Assembly (NCBI GenBank): GCA_946699065.1
Contig: CAMPDV010002361.1
Location: 1 to 64,000, forward strand
From: Loxodes magnus
Taxonomy: Eukaryota > Ciliophora > Karyorelictea > Loxodida > Loxodidae
Direction: 5' to 3'
Length of the DNA stretch: 64,000 bases
Below are positions 51,700 through 63,760 of the stretch, piece by piece. The notes below the pieces were generated by a model. It was not told where the DNA came from, did no database searches, and saw only the letters and a list, made by a program, of their open reading frames with translations. Position 1 is the first letter of the stretch. Every line of letters begins with the position of its first letter. Position numbers and translations under genes: made by a program.

Positions 51700-53030
51700 T
51701 AAAAATCTATTATCTTCTCTTGGAAATCAAAAAATATAGCTGTAGAAACTAAAATCTTGGTGTTGCTAAATTTCTGTTAAGATAGAAAAAGAAAGCTAAT
51801 TCTTAAAAAATTTCCAAAATGATTATATTTTTAAAAATTATGAAGACCTCTATGATATTATTAGTTGATTATTAATAGCAGAAACTCAAAAAAATAGAAC
51901 TTATACACCAAACTCTTGCTTATTTAATGAAGCAGAGAAATAAAATCAAAAAGAAAATGAAATTTTATTTTAGTAAGTAATGAAAAGTATAGACCATAAG
52001 CATTAATTCTATTAACTAAAAAGATTTGTAGTTAAAGATAAGAAAATTACGAGAAATTTTGAAACAGAATAAGGAAATTTCGTTAAAAAGTAGTGAAGGG
52101 AGATAGATAAAACAATATAAGTTGAATAGCTTAATAACCTTTATTAAGCTTATACTAGCTCCACTTTTTTGACTAATTTTTTAAAATTTAATTGCATGTC
52201 CAATTTTTCTGATTACTAAGTAATGGAAATGGTAGATTTGCTGTCTAATTACTCAAAAGTTTGCTTATGATGCTTCAAATCTGCATTCTTTAAAATGCAA
52301 TAGCTTTTAAAATGCTAGATTAAATTTTCTAAAGATAGCTAAGATTTTTTAGCTTCATTTTTTATCTTATGACTAGAAATTTCTTTAATTTGAAGTAGCT
52401 TTAGAATCTTGTTCTTAAGAACACTCTAATTCTTAAAAATTCATTGAAACTATTATTCCGAAGAATTACTCTTTTTCATTTTATTCAGTGCTTTCCTTTA
52501 TCTCTTAATCTTTTAATTTCTAAAAATTGTCAGAAGGTATATTAGATACTATGTAAGAAATTCATAGTTTTAAGTGTGGATAACTCTCTTTCCTTAGAGT
52601 GCTTAATTTTACATTTGCATATGTTTTTTATCATTACTTCAGTATGTTATCTTCTAGGTTTTCAATTAATTCAAGCAAGCCTGAGGAGATTCTTAAAGCC
52701 GATCTCTGTTTTTTATAAATAGATCTAATGAGTTATTTCTTCTTACTCTAGTTATCAAAAGATTTAGTAGGCAGAAATGCAAATAAAATGATAAACAAAT
52801 TGGTTAATTTTTATAAAATGCCTACCTATGTCAAACTTCTTTTAACTCTGCTAGATAAAATTTAGCCTTCTTAATTTTGCAATGCAAATTACTTAAAATT
52901 ACTGTTACTAGAACTTAAATCACTATTTCTCCTTTTAAATCCGCTCAAAAATTTTTAATCTAATTAAAAAGTTCTATCAGTGATTTTGTTTTTGCTGATT
53001 TAAGTTTAAAATCTCATAGACTGACTTAGA
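51700..53030 (+). pseudogene. Unrecognised protein gene, two frames
   Basis: First frame (about 51700-52380): ESQFLKNFQNDYIFKNYEDL, AETQKNRTYTPNSCLFNEAE, SIDHKHQFYQLKRFVVKDKK and SDYQVMEMVDLLSNYSKVC, with Gln from TAA/TAG and a few Trp from TGA. Second frame (52392-53030): about 210 codons with no TGA at all, including SSKPEEILKADLCFLQIDLM, SKDLVGRNANKMINKLVNFY and KMPTYVKLLLTLLDK, leucine-rich and helical. The two join around 52380 after one frame change, so they are probably one gene. Helical-repeat character is suggested, but no family was recognised. Where the product ends is unclear; coding-like composition may continue past 53.3 kb. Confidence 0.45.
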
Positions 53031-54464
53031 ACTTCTAAAATTATTCTCATTCAAAATTTACTTAAAATCTGATTTTTTCTTATCATCTCTAACTTAGTTA
53101 CTCTAGCTTAATATTTAGCTAAGATAAATCTCTTAATGCCTTGAAATATTATGCTTTACATATTTGATTCTCAAATTTTCTTTAATTAATTTGCTATTCA
53201 CTTTGAAAGCAAGCCAAAAACTACTTAAGGAAGCAAAGCTAGAGATTTAAGTATTAAACTAAAACGATTTCTTTATATAATGATATAAATCTTCTGCTTA
53301 AAGGGTTATTTCTTTATACATTCAAATTCTACCTCAGATCAATTCCTCTTGCTTCAATAATGATTTGATCCTCATTCACTTAAGACAACTCAGTATCTAT
53401 ATATCCGATCTTTTATTAAGGACTACTCTATGCGAATATTATTAACTCATAATCTCATAGTAAAGACATGATTCTTCTATTTTGAACTAGAAAATTAAAT
53501 GTCTTTGAGTAGTAAAACCATAAGCATTTTAAAATTAAAAGCAATTTATAGTTCTATAGACAGAAATAACCTTAATAAAGAGTCTAAGTTTACTAAAGAT
53601 CTAATTGCTTATAACTCTTAAATTCAATTAAGAGATTGTAAAAGTAATTGATTAAACTACCTATTTTATAATTGAAAGCTTAATAAGTATTATTATACAA
53701 ACCTTTCAAGTTAGTATATTCATAGTAAATATGCCTTTATCTTAATAAAAGAAGCTATTTCTTTTAATTTGTCTATAAAAAGAGGCTTCTATATATATGA
53801 TAATGAAATATCATTTCAAATTTTAAAATTTAAGTTGTATAATTTAGAAGGAAATTAAAGCTATAAATTTGGAAAATAGAAGATAGAAGTTTTAGGTGAA
53901 AGAAAATATTGTGTTTAGCCACCTAAAAGCAACAAAATGTTATCTTAGAGAAAAAGATTAAATCAAAAATAGCTTAATAGACAGCTATAGAAAGATATAT
54001 TAAAAAGCAACCATTTAGAATAAAAATATCTATAAGTAATTACTTACTTATAATTGATAGGCATTAATAATAAAGCTATCCTAATTCTTTTAAGAAGATT
54101 TATCTTTATCAAGCAATTAAAGTATAATTCAAAACATTTTAGTTATTTTAAAAGTAAAGGCAAGGATAAAATTAGTTTACCGCTATTTTTATTATTATTA
54201 ATATATAAAATTTAATAAAAAATCTATTAAATAGTGATTACCTTTAAGATACTAAAGATAAATTAACATAATAAAGTTAAGTGATTGATATTATAAAGAT
54301 TTAATTTGTTTTATATAAAAGAAAAACTTATTAGCAAGGAAATTATAAAAATAACTAGAATACATAAATCTATTGCTATTTGTTTGCTAGATCAAGAAAA
54401 CATTTTAAGCTATTTAATAAACTTAATGCTAAAGTTAGAATAAAAAATATGTAAAAAATATTAA
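53031..54464 (+). other. Ambiguous coding-like region
   Basis: Two frames compete. One continues the upstream gene but needs about seven TGA-encoded Trp. The other (about 53290-54070) has about 260 codons without TGA and reads, for example, KEIKAINLENRRQKFQVKEN and FSHLKATKCYLREKDQIKNS. I cannot decide between them; either may be a decayed coding region. The end (54.1-54.46 kb) is A+T-rich spacer. Confidence 0.25.
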
Positions 54465-55051
54465 ATAAAAGGAGCAATAAGGAAAGAGATCTTAACGCCT
54501 TTTGGAATATCTCACAAAGTCAGATTAACGAATCCTAAAACTAGCTTTAGAAACAGACTGAACTGGATAATAGACTCGTAAAAGTAGAAGAGAAATTGTA
54601 AACTTTTAAGAAAGAGTAAAGCGAAACTGGAGCTATACAAATGGAAATCGAAGCCTAGAAAGAGCAAAAAAATCAAGGAAAATAATTCAAAATAAAAAAG
54701 AAATGTTTCTGCTGTGGAAGCGTATGACATTTCTATCGGAAGTGTTAGTAATTCTAATAGAAATAAAGAAACTATTGGATTAAAGAACAACAAAAGAAGA
54801 AAAAGAAGAAGCAAGAATGAAAAGAATGTATTGCAACCCGGATGGTTCAGTATACAAGATTAAGATGGAACCAAGACAAGTTAAAGGAGGGAAAACCTGG
54901 AAAAATCCGAGTTCCCAATCTCGCTAAAATTGGGCGACCCGAACTCTTTTATTTAACAACAGAGAGTATGAACTGCTATCTTCCTGACGGGGTTGGAAAT
55001 CCCTAAAACGGAAAACTTAAAATTAACATTATTATTATAAAAGGAGCAATA
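54465..55051 (+). mobile_element. 557-bp insertion flanked by 15-bp direct repeat
   Basis: The same 15 bases, ATAAAAGGAGCAATA, occur at 54465-54479 and 55037-55051 and bracket a segment of different composition. The enclosed 557 bp is G+C-richer at its 3' half, ends in ATTATTATT just before the second repeat, and carries a coiled-coil plus zinc-knuckle reading frame. A long target-site duplication with a simple 3' tail and no terminal inverted repeats is the signature of target-primed (LINE-type) retrotransposition, here probably a truncated or non-autonomous copy. No relation to the LINE at 42-44 kb could be shown. Confidence 0.7.
54480..55030 (+). CDS. Coiled-coil / CCHC zinc-knuckle protein fragment
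   Basis: The reading frame nearly fills the insertion. It begins NKERDLNAFWNISQSQINE with no Met, continues as a Gln/Glu/Lys coiled coil (ELDNRLVKVEEKLQTFKKEQ), then a zinc knuckle CFCCGSV-W-HFYRKC (C-x2-C-x4-H-x4-C, 54710-54751). A KKKKKKQE tract follows, and then CIATRMVQYTRL to NLAKIGRPELFYLTTES. Two TGAs (54725-54727 inside the knuckle and about 54819) must be Trp for the frame to stay open. If TGA is a stop, the coding part ends before 54820 and the G+C-rich rest is an untranslated tail with hairpins (GAGTTC/GAACTC, CCCAAT/ATTGGG). Gag- or ORF1-like nucleic-acid binding is inferred from the knuckle and coiled coil. Confidence 0.6.
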
Positions 55052-55577
55052 CATAAATTTGGTTTAAAATCTGTGAATACATAGGTATTTAATAAGAGCA
55101 AAGATAAATACATCAAATAATTTAAGACAAAGTTCTAGTAAGCTATTAATCCTCTGAAAGATAATCTTAACTAGTTAAAGCTAATTTAAAAATATGATTG
55201 AAAATTAGCTATAATACAACTCATTAGCACTTGACTTTTTTCATTTTTCTAGGCTCTGCAATAAAAGCAGCTTGCTCTTAGTAGCCATTTAATTGAATGC
55301 AAGATATTAATAAACTAATCTCAAATTAATCTATTGATATAGAAGTAGTTTGAGATCAAATTTTAAAGTTATAACGACAATAAAAGTTTGAATAATGTAT
55401 AAAATAAGGCAGAAGTTATTTTTTATAAAAGGATTACTAAATAAACAATGACTATACATTTATCTAAAATATAGATTATATGATAACAGTATTGAAAATA
55501 CTACGTATAATATATAAAGGGAATAAATGCTATCATAGAAGTTTAAAATTAAATTGTTTATTTTTAAAAGTAAAAGA
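55052..55577. other. A+T-rich spacer
   Basis: No gene seen after the insertion; sequence returns to about 80% A+T. Confidence 0.4.
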
Positions 55578-56060
55578 ATGAAGTTAAACTAGCCAAAAGT
55601 ATATGAATTACCCACAAATGGAGAATAAGAAATAATATTTATAAATAAATGATATTAATAAAAATTGTTATTATTGACTATAAGAATCTAAAACTTAAAC
55701 ATTGTGCAAGTTAATTGTTCTGAAAATTGAACCTCATATTTTAGAAAAGACTTATATAAAAAAGAACTTTGACACCTTTGTGAAGAATTTATACCTTAAC
55801 AACGAGTTGATATTTAAAAGTTTTCTTTTATAGTTTATGTTTATATAGAGATTTCTTTACAATTCAAGATCTTTTTCAAACTAAAGTGCTATAGAAGATT
55901 GCTAAAAATGCAGGGATTAAAAATATGTTTAACACATTTCTAAAGCATTAAAAATTTATTATTAGTCGTAGATTGACTAAAAAAATATTATATAACCTTC
56001 AAATATTTTAAATATCTTAAAATTTAGTTACTTTATTCATAATTACTAAAATTACTAAGA
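55578..56060 (+). pseudogene. Unrecognised small coding-like region
   Basis: The ATG at 55578 opens MKLNQPKVYELPTNGEQEII; a neighbouring frame then reads CKLIVLKIEPHILEKTYIKK, NFDTFVKNLYLNNELIFKSF and SNQSAIEDCQKCRDQKYVQ. One frame change around 55660 is needed to join them. Gln from TAA/TAG throughout. About 150 codons in all, family unknown. Confidence 0.35.
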
Positions 56061-56619
56061 ATTTAAAGTATAGAAAGTTTAAAGTATTAGTTTTGAAATA
56101 TTTCTTGTTTATCATTTTTATTAGCTTCCCTGTAATCCTTGCTTATTGCTTCATTATAATTGTAATGTTCTAATTTTTGATATTGTTCTGTATCCTTGTT
56201 GAAGTAATCTAAATAAAGATATATTTCCTTTAGCATTTAATTTTTTATTATGAATATAAATTAGTTAGTGATTTATCTAATAATTTTTGGAATAATTTAT
56301 TTTATTAAAATGATTATTAATTTGCTTGATTGCTTTTAAATAATATTTAAATTTTAATCTTTTATCTATAAATATTTAATCAAAATAATAATATAATCTT
56401 ATTTAAAAATAAGGGGTTTATTAAAATAATAATAATGAGACTTAAGTCTAGATAAAGAGAGTTAGTATGATTTAAAGAATAAGGAAGATAATAATTAGTA
56501 GACTATTAAACTAAAAGTATTTCTATTATTAATATATTAATATATCTTTAGTTTAATATATATCTTAATTAAATTAAAGAAAACTTCCTATTTCACTTTA
56601 ATTTAAAAATATAAAATCA
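56061..56619. other. A+T-rich spacer
   Basis: A+T-rich DNA without coding signal, motif or repeat. Confidence 0.4.
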
Positions 56620-57340
56620 TTAACTGGGAGCAATCAAAATTTTATTAAAATTTTATCTGCATCTAAACTAACTGAGACACTATTCGGAAAAAGAAAGTTT
56701 AAGTCATAATGTTAAAAAAATTAATAGATATTACAAAGTTAAAGGCTTAAGACTTTAAGGGTTTACTGAAACTATTGGAAGCTATTATAATTTGAAAGAG
56801 AAAAAGAATTAATTGAGTAGAATAAGCGTAAAGCACTAAAATTATTCGCTAAAAGCAAAATCTAAGATGTTTAAATAAATAGAAAGTGTTACAATCATTT
56901 TGATCTTTAATTAGAGATCCAGAGGAATCATCATAAAAAGAAAATAAATAATTCATTAAATAATTTAAAAATTAGCAAAAATAAATTAATTAAGCTGATT
57001 TAAGACCATAAAATGAGCTACAGCCCCAATTCTATAAATAGAAAGATAAAAATAGAATTTAAAAAAAGATATTTAATGTAAGAAAAAATATAGGAAATAA
57101 GAAATAGATGAAGACAACTAAAATGAAATCAATCTAGAAAGACAATTTTAATTTTCTCTAGTAAATCTTGTTAGCATGTACTGATAGAAAGTGACTGAAG
57201 GATTTTTAACAATGGTTTCACAAAATTATTGAAGATATCTTTAGTTTAAATTAGGAAATTATAAAACTTACCTTTGGATCTTGCACAAACTGAAGAAATG
57301 TAAAAAAGATAAATGCCAGAATATAAATTTTTAATTTAAC
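56620..57340 (+). CDS. Unrecognised basic protein
   Basis: One plus-strand frame gives about 230 codons of charged, basic sequence: SASKLTETLFGKRKFKSQ, QFEREKELIEQNKRKALKLF, CYNHFDLQLEIQRNHHKKK, ISKNKLIKLIQDHKMSYSPN, KKRYLMQEKIQEIRNR, SDWRIFNNGFTKLLKISLV and PLDLAQTEEM. Gln is TAA/TAG; four TGAs would be Trp. Other frames are clearly worse. Likely helical, possibly coiled coil; no family recognised and neither start nor stop fixed. Confidence 0.4.
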
Positions 57341-58267
57341 TATATTTAATTATTATTCTTAGCAATCTTTAAAATATAAGCTTTATAAATAATAGGTAAA
57401 AGAAGCACTAAATAATCCATAACTACTAAATACATTTAATTATAAGGAAATGTCTATAGCTAAAATAATAAAGTATTATAACTAAATAAAGGAAATTAAT
57501 AATAAAATTAAAGTTAAAAATAATAGCATTAGTAAGCTTATATATGTAATTTAACTAAGGCTTAATAACTAATACTAAGAAGCTTATTATTTTAAAGTAA
57601 CTAATAAATTAAATATTCCTTTCTTAAGTTAATCTAATCAATAGATATCTTATATTACTATAAATACTATTTATTTTATTAGCATATTATTTATTTTTAC
57701 TTATTAAACCACATTTCCACTAAAATAATTGAATGAACTACATTAGCTGATAACTATCTTAAAATATTAGAAAGATACTAAAAATTTTAAAATAAAATAT
57801 ATGAAACACTATGCTTGATACACAGCTAGAATAATTTAATAAAATAATTATAGATATAATCACTAATATAACAAACAACTATAAATTTATTACCTCAAGT
57901 ATTTAAATAGTGTCTTAATTTTGGATGTAAGATTTATTAATAGAATATACAAGTTAAGCCTTAATTATTTATGTGGTTGGGTCTTAAGAAAGAATTTAAA
58001 TAAAAATAAGAAATACTTATAAATTTAGAATAACAAACACAAAAATAAAACTTAGAATATTAAAACTTAATTGGTGATTATTATTTCTATAGAGCTAAGA
58101 TCTTTCTTTAATTTTAAGATTATTTTTTATTTAAATATATTAATATATTTAAATAACTTTAATTATCTCTTAACTTTAATTCTACTCTAAAAATTTGCTT
58201 TAGATGTAATCTAGCTTAATAACTTTTTTAATTCTAATTAATTTTAAACATTTGAAAATAAAATAAA
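57341..58267. other. A+T-rich spacer
   Basis: About 0.9 kb of A+T-rich sequence, no gene or repeat seen. The last bases before 58268 are A-rich as expected for a ciliate leader. Confidence 0.45.
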
Positions 58268-60050
58268 ATGGATATTATTCAAATTACAACATAGAAACAC
58301 TAGTCTATATCAAAAAGGAAAGATTAGAAAATAAAGAAGAGATGAAAGATTAATCTTTCTATTTAAAATAATTAAATTGATGGAGGATTCTTATTCTATA
58401 GTCCATCTGATAGTTTTGCAATTAAAAATACTAGAAAGACCCAATCTAAGTAAAAAGACCTGGAGCTAAAATAGAATTAGGAAATCAAGAGATGTCTTCA
58501 GCATATTTGCTTCTGATTAATCAAAGATTAAATTATCTTTGATCTCCAAGAAAAAAAAGAATCTCCTTAAAAGTATAATATTTATAGTAATAAAGAGTAG
58601 CAAAGACATTAATTCTGGAACTATATTTCAATCCAAAAACAAGTAAAGACAAAAAATGATAAGATCTGAAGATTCTAATCAGAGTAGAACTAGTTTCGTG
58701 ACATAAAGATGGGTTAATCTTAGTAAACATTGAAATATGCCCAAAAATGTTTCAAACTTGAAGATGTTTTAGGAAGAATCTGAATTTTTTATAACAGTCA
58801 AAATTTCGAAAAACACTAAGGTTTCTCAAAAATACTAAATTAAACTAAGTCACATTTAGTTCTTAAAAAGTAGAGTTTATGCATATCCTATAACTAAAGA
58901 ATACTGTAAGTATTATTTATTTAGACGCTAGAAAAATCCCTTTTTATTATAGAACATGCCAAGATTTTAGATCTTAAAGGTTCAAATGACTTAGTTCAAT
59001 AGGAAGCTGAAAAAAATAGCAGATATTCAATCTAAAAAGCAATTATGAGCTTTAATGCAGATTCTATGAGATAATTATTACTTGACAGCTAAATTTTTAG
59101 GTACCTATAAATAGATATTAGAAATGAAGATTTTTCTTTTAACAAGCTTGACTTCAAGTGTTCTTAATTCCTCACAATTAATTTTAGAATTTGTAAGATA
59201 ATATATAGAGTCCAGCTCTAATTAATAAAGTAGAGAAAGTTTAGTAAGTACTAGAGATAGTAATGCTTGAAAGGAAAAATTATAATCTTAAGTGAAGATT
59301 ATAAGTTTCTTTGTCATTTCTGAAGAATTAAAAAAGCAGATTCTTGGAACTGAGTGCTAGCAGAATATTGATAGTTTTTAAAAAGTTAGATTAGTTACTT
59401 TAGAACATTTACCGACTGAAAATAGTCCTTATATAAATATGAAGAAGACCCTATAGTTTCCTAAATAAAATTTAGAAGCATCTGGATTATTTATTTAGCA
59501 TAAAAAATTAACTTCTCCTGAATAATATTGAGTAATCAGTAACTCTAATTGAGCACCCAAAAATTAAAGTAGACTGAATTGGAACTTTTAGCATTCAAAC
59601 TTAAATGAACTTTAAGTTTATGTAATTCTTAGAAGCTTTGATTTCAGATTATTGAGAAATAAAATTAAGAAAAATTGTAGAAAAAAACTTTAAATAACTT
59701 AGTTGGGCTTGGGAGTTAATCTGATAAAAGATATCGAAACTATATTCGTAAAAGATATAAATGGCTACAAAATTTCAATAAAAGAAAAATTCAATTTCCT
59801 AATATATCTTGCTAAAAAATCTAAATCAAATGCAGGTTACTATAATATATTATGGCTAGGAGGAAGCGTACCAACTAGTACAAAATAAAGATTGTAGAAA
59901 AATTTGCTAAATTTAAGCAAAAAAATAATAATAAATTGCTTAAGCGATCTTTAAATTGCTTCAACTAAAATAAAGATTAAATTGGTAGGAAGTTAAAAAA
60001 ATTAGACACTAACTCCTTTAAATATTTGGAGGATTAAAAAAGATTATAAA
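58268..60050 (+). pseudogene. Unrecognised ~590-residue gene with one frame change
   Basis: The ATG at 58268 opens MDIIQITTQKHQSISKRKDQ and the frame holds for about 350 codons: GGFLFYSPSDSFAIKNTRKT, KCFKLEDVLGRIWIFYNSQN, SLFIIEHAKILDLKGSNDLV, KAIMSFNADSMRQLLLDSQI. Trp is one TGG plus four or five TGAs, about the usual Trp frequency, which supports TGA as Trp. Near 59319 the frame changes and continues with SEELKKQILGTECQQNIDSF, VRLVTLEHLPTENSPYINMK, then LGLGVNLIKDIETIFVKDIN and NAGYYNILWLGGSVPTSTK (59703-59888). The second half has spaced leucines but no confirmed leucine-rich repeat. No family recognised. The minus-strand frame 58533-58730 is a shadow. Confidence 0.5.
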
Positions 60051-61320
60051 TAAATAAATAAATATAATAAGCAAGAGTAAAAAACAAATCACATGAAATA
60101 ATAAGATCATTTTATTATTAGCGCCTTGTTTCTTATGAGGACTCAGGAATATTTTTGAAAAAGTTCTTCAAAAAAATGAGGAGATATAGTCACTTAATTA
60201 AATAGACCTTAAAAAATATCTTGATTTAATTTAAGTTAAAACTTAAATTAAATCCAGGGCTGAAAAATATAAAATTAAGCTTAGCAATTTAATTGAATAA
60301 AACAAAAGCTTTAAAAGATATAATATCAAGCCAAAAATTATTAAATAAAATCTTTAAAGTTGCTTGAGAACATCTATTGGCTTTAAAACTTTAGGATTAA
60401 TTCCTTCTGATAACATCACGAGAATATCAAATTATTATAAGATAGTTAAATTCATAGTCTTAATACCTTAGGGTACTTCAATTTAGATGATAGTATATTG
60501 ATTTTTTAGGCTAACAATTAAAGAATATAGAGAAGTAATATTTTGTTTAAAGATGATATCAATTTTTAAAAACAGTTCTATAATTACTTGGTAAGCAAAA
60601 TATTGATAATGAATATCTATAAATAATGATCATAAATCTACAAGCTGTAAATGTTAATAAGATAAGAGTTAATTTAATTATATATAATAGAAGCTATTAA
60701 GTTAATAAATACTAATATATGAAAGATAACTTTCTAAGGCTTTTTAAATTAGTAGATTATTATTAAACATATACAAGTTGGATATTAATAATACTAAGAT
60801 AAATTAAAGTTCTCTTCATTGAAAATAGGTTTTAATATACTAAAGTGTCTATTTTATAAATACAATATTTTTTAATTATTTAAGAGTATAATAGAGAAAT
60901 TAATAATGTAAAGCCAGTCCTAAATATATAAAGCGTCACTTAGATCTTTTTATTTAAAGTGATTTACTTATTTTATTTTGTATTAATGACAGTTAAATGA
61001 TAACTAATTATTTTATTGTAAGAATGAAATATAACTATAGGACAAGTTAAAATACTTAACTAGGTGAAGGGTTAATATCGAAGATATTAAAGTTAGAAAG
61101 ATTACTTAGTAATATAATTCAATAATGAGACAAAGACTATTAAATTTAAATCAAATATTAAAGAATATTCACTGTTAAGGTGTAACGACATAAGATACTT
61201 TTGATACGAATTTAGTTAAAGTTAGTCACTTCAAATCTTCTAAACTTATTTTATTATAGTGTCTTTTCATGTTTAACCATTTTAGTTGGAGAATATCTTT
61301 AATCGATTTTATAAAATTAA
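60051..61320. other. A+T-rich non-coding DNA
   Basis: About 1.3 kb, 80-84% A+T, between convergent coding-like regions (plus strand to the left, minus strand to the right). It includes imperfect TTAATTTAAGTT/AACTTAAATTAA inverted motifs near 60225-60250. No gene seen. Confidence 0.5.
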
Positions 61321-61329
61321 TAAGAAAAA

Positions 61330-63760
61330 TAAAGAAAGTTTACTCTTTAGGTCGTCTCTACTGTAATGTTTACTCTTTTTCTTTATCTGAAGAAATTTCA
61401 ATGTGAGATTTATTTAGCTACTTTGTAGAATACAAATAGACATTTCTTGAAGTGATTCTGTTTCTTTAAGAGTATTTGATTTACTTCAGCAAGTCTCTAA
61501 TCATCTCCCCGCTTCCTTGTACTTTATCATTTTCACAGCACAAAAGATAGTTTGAAAATACTATTATTAGACAAACTACCTTCTTTTTCTTCTAGACATT
61601 TAAAATACTCTTTACACTATACTTAGCTGCTACGATAAATTTTACTTTCTTAAATATCCCATAAGCAAGACCTTGTTCAAGTTTACTAATAGCCTAGTTT
61701 AAAATAGGCTATAATGTTTGAAATTACTAATTCGTCACTAAAGATCTCAATAGTATCTGAATCTAGTTGTATGTCATATTTAGAGAAATCAATGGAATTG
61801 ACTTAACTTTTTATATTATTTTCTTCCTAAAAGAATCTTATTTAATTGAGTCTAAAATAATTATTCAAAGGCTGAATGTTTTATGCTTGCTATTAAAGAT
61901 AGCCAAGATTAACTTTTACAGTTATCCTGACTTTATAAAAAGTAATTACGGATTCTCTTATTCTGATGGCATTCTTTTAGTAAATATCTTTTTCTTGTTT
62001 ATGATTAGTTAGTTCCTACTAAGGATAAGTTGAAGATACTTTTAGAGGATTACTTTAAATGTTCTTTCTAAGTAAATTTGTTTTTTCCTTAATTTTACAA
62101 TTGTTTCGCTATTGTAAGACTTTGACTTATTAAGGTCTTATTTTGAATTACTGTGATTTGCTACTTGTTACCTTAAGGAGAGAATGCATTAGGTTACATT
62201 CTTTAGTAGTACGATCAAAAAATGTTATTGTAATCCTAAAATAATCTATTTATTTCCCTGAATATTTTCTTTCTATTTGTAAAATAAATTTTGAGGAAAA
62301 TTAGCTCTTCTTCTAAGGATTTAGAAAGCTTTGATAATATTGTTAAAGGTTGCCCTTTCTGCTTTAGAATAGGGAAAAGTTTCCAATAATTTGCACTTGA
62401 AATATTTGTAATATGGGCTGGTATAATATCACTCCTCTTTTACAGCTAGAAAAAAAAATTTCGGAGTTTTGTAAATCATATATCTCTATTATTTTCAGCT
62501 TCATTAATCAGCTCTTAAAAGAATTTGAGCCATCATTTGATTCAACATTCAGTTTAGTATCAATGCAGCGTATTATTGATATATAGTTCAGAGTTCTCCT
62601 CATAATTTCTGCATGTTGCTTTTTAGAATTTATTATTTTCTCCAAATTCATCGTTAAAGCTTAGAATCGCATTTTTCTAGCAATTAAAAGGTTTTATATA
62701 CATTTATTAAGCGTTCTAAATATTTTTAATATTTTTTAACTTATAAAGTCTACTCAGAGGTTCTTGTCGTGGCAAAAATCCTATAAGTGGAATTCCATTT
62801 TAAGAAGATCTTTTAAAAAGTGTACTTTATTGAAATGATGTAAAGAATTTAGTCCTAGATAATTTGTATAAACTTTTATTTTTTACGTTTTAAGATGTTA
62901 ATTTATTTGTTCAGCTTGTGTATTTCATCCTTTCTATTCTATGAGTACTGATTTATCTTTTCCTCAGTTCCAGAGTCTTAAAAAGATCTTCTAAACTTTT
63001 ACTCAATTTTTTAAACTTTTAAGATGATAATGTTCGTTTTGGATTAATATAAAGTTAATTCTAAATTGACTAGTTTTGCAAATGTGTCCTATTAAAAATA
63101 CATAATTTCTTTTCCTATTTTTCCTAATGTAGTAGTTACTTAAGAAGCTATATTCCTTAGAAAATAATTATAACATCATATTAGTTTATTTTTATTTTAA
63201 GGTCTCATATCAATCATCTGAAAAAATAAACTTTATAAAGACAATCTGATTTTTGAAAAAATGAATCGATAAACTTTTTAAAGTGTAGGATTTATAAAGT
63301 TCAGTGAATATTATTTAATGCTACACTTTCTTATCTTATTATAAGTGAATTTAGATTGAATGTTAATAAGTATAAAAATTGATATTTAAAGGGATAATAT
63401 CCTTCTAAATAAAAATGTCGTACTTTAAAGTAATAAGTGTCTAGTGTTTATCATTTTTGAGATCTCTCTATTAAGTTTTAAAGTGATCGAGTTCTTTAAC
63501 AAGAATAAATATTTAATCTGTTTATTTAATCACTTTTTATTCCTCGGTAATTAATATTTAGTAGTTTCCTCACTCATGTATTTAAGCATCATCTTACATT
63601 AATAAAGTAGTGGCAAAGAAGGAAGCAGTTTATCAAATATGGACAGGACTGTTCTATCAAGAAAATGATAATTTACTTATTTGAATTAGAAATAACTGAC
63701 GGCTTTATAAAGACATTAGATGGATTTACTATGTTTTAGTAATTAGTCCTGTATTTCTTT
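61330..63760 (-). pseudogene. Large unrecognised gene, several frame changes
   Basis: Minus-strand coding-like sequence of about 800 codons in pieces. From the 5' side: SFFATTLLMQDDAQIHEWGN and QIFILVKELDHFKTQQRDLK (63.65-63.45 kb); LSKSLEDLFKTLELRKRQIS, NGIPLIGFLPRQEPLSRLYK and NAILSFNDEFGE (63.0-62.65 kb); KKQHAEIMRRTLNYISIIRC and LAVKEEWYYTSPYYKYFKCK (62.62-62.4 kb); LEEELIFLKIYFTNRKKIFR (62.3 kb); FSKYDIQLDSDTIEIFSDEL (61.78 kb); EQGLAYGIFKKVKFIVAAKY and GEMIRDLLKQIKYSQRNRIT (61.68-61.4 kb). At least four one-base frame changes, one at a run of ten T's (about 62450). Trp mostly from TGA. No domain recognised; it may be one long or two adjacent genes. The plus-strand frame 61767-62012 is a shadow. 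Confidence 0.45.

Noticed and set aside
54512..54814. Minus-strand leucine/phenylalanine-rich 100-codon frame
   Set aside because: Antisense shadow of the coiled-coil/zinc-knuckle frame.
54830..55015. tRNA-derived SINE, from TGGTTCAGT (A-box-like) and GGTTGGAAATCC (B-box-like)
   Set aside because: The two boxes lie about 130 bases apart, too far for a tRNA promoter, and no cloverleaf can be drawn; the segment also reads as part of the zinc-knuckle frame.
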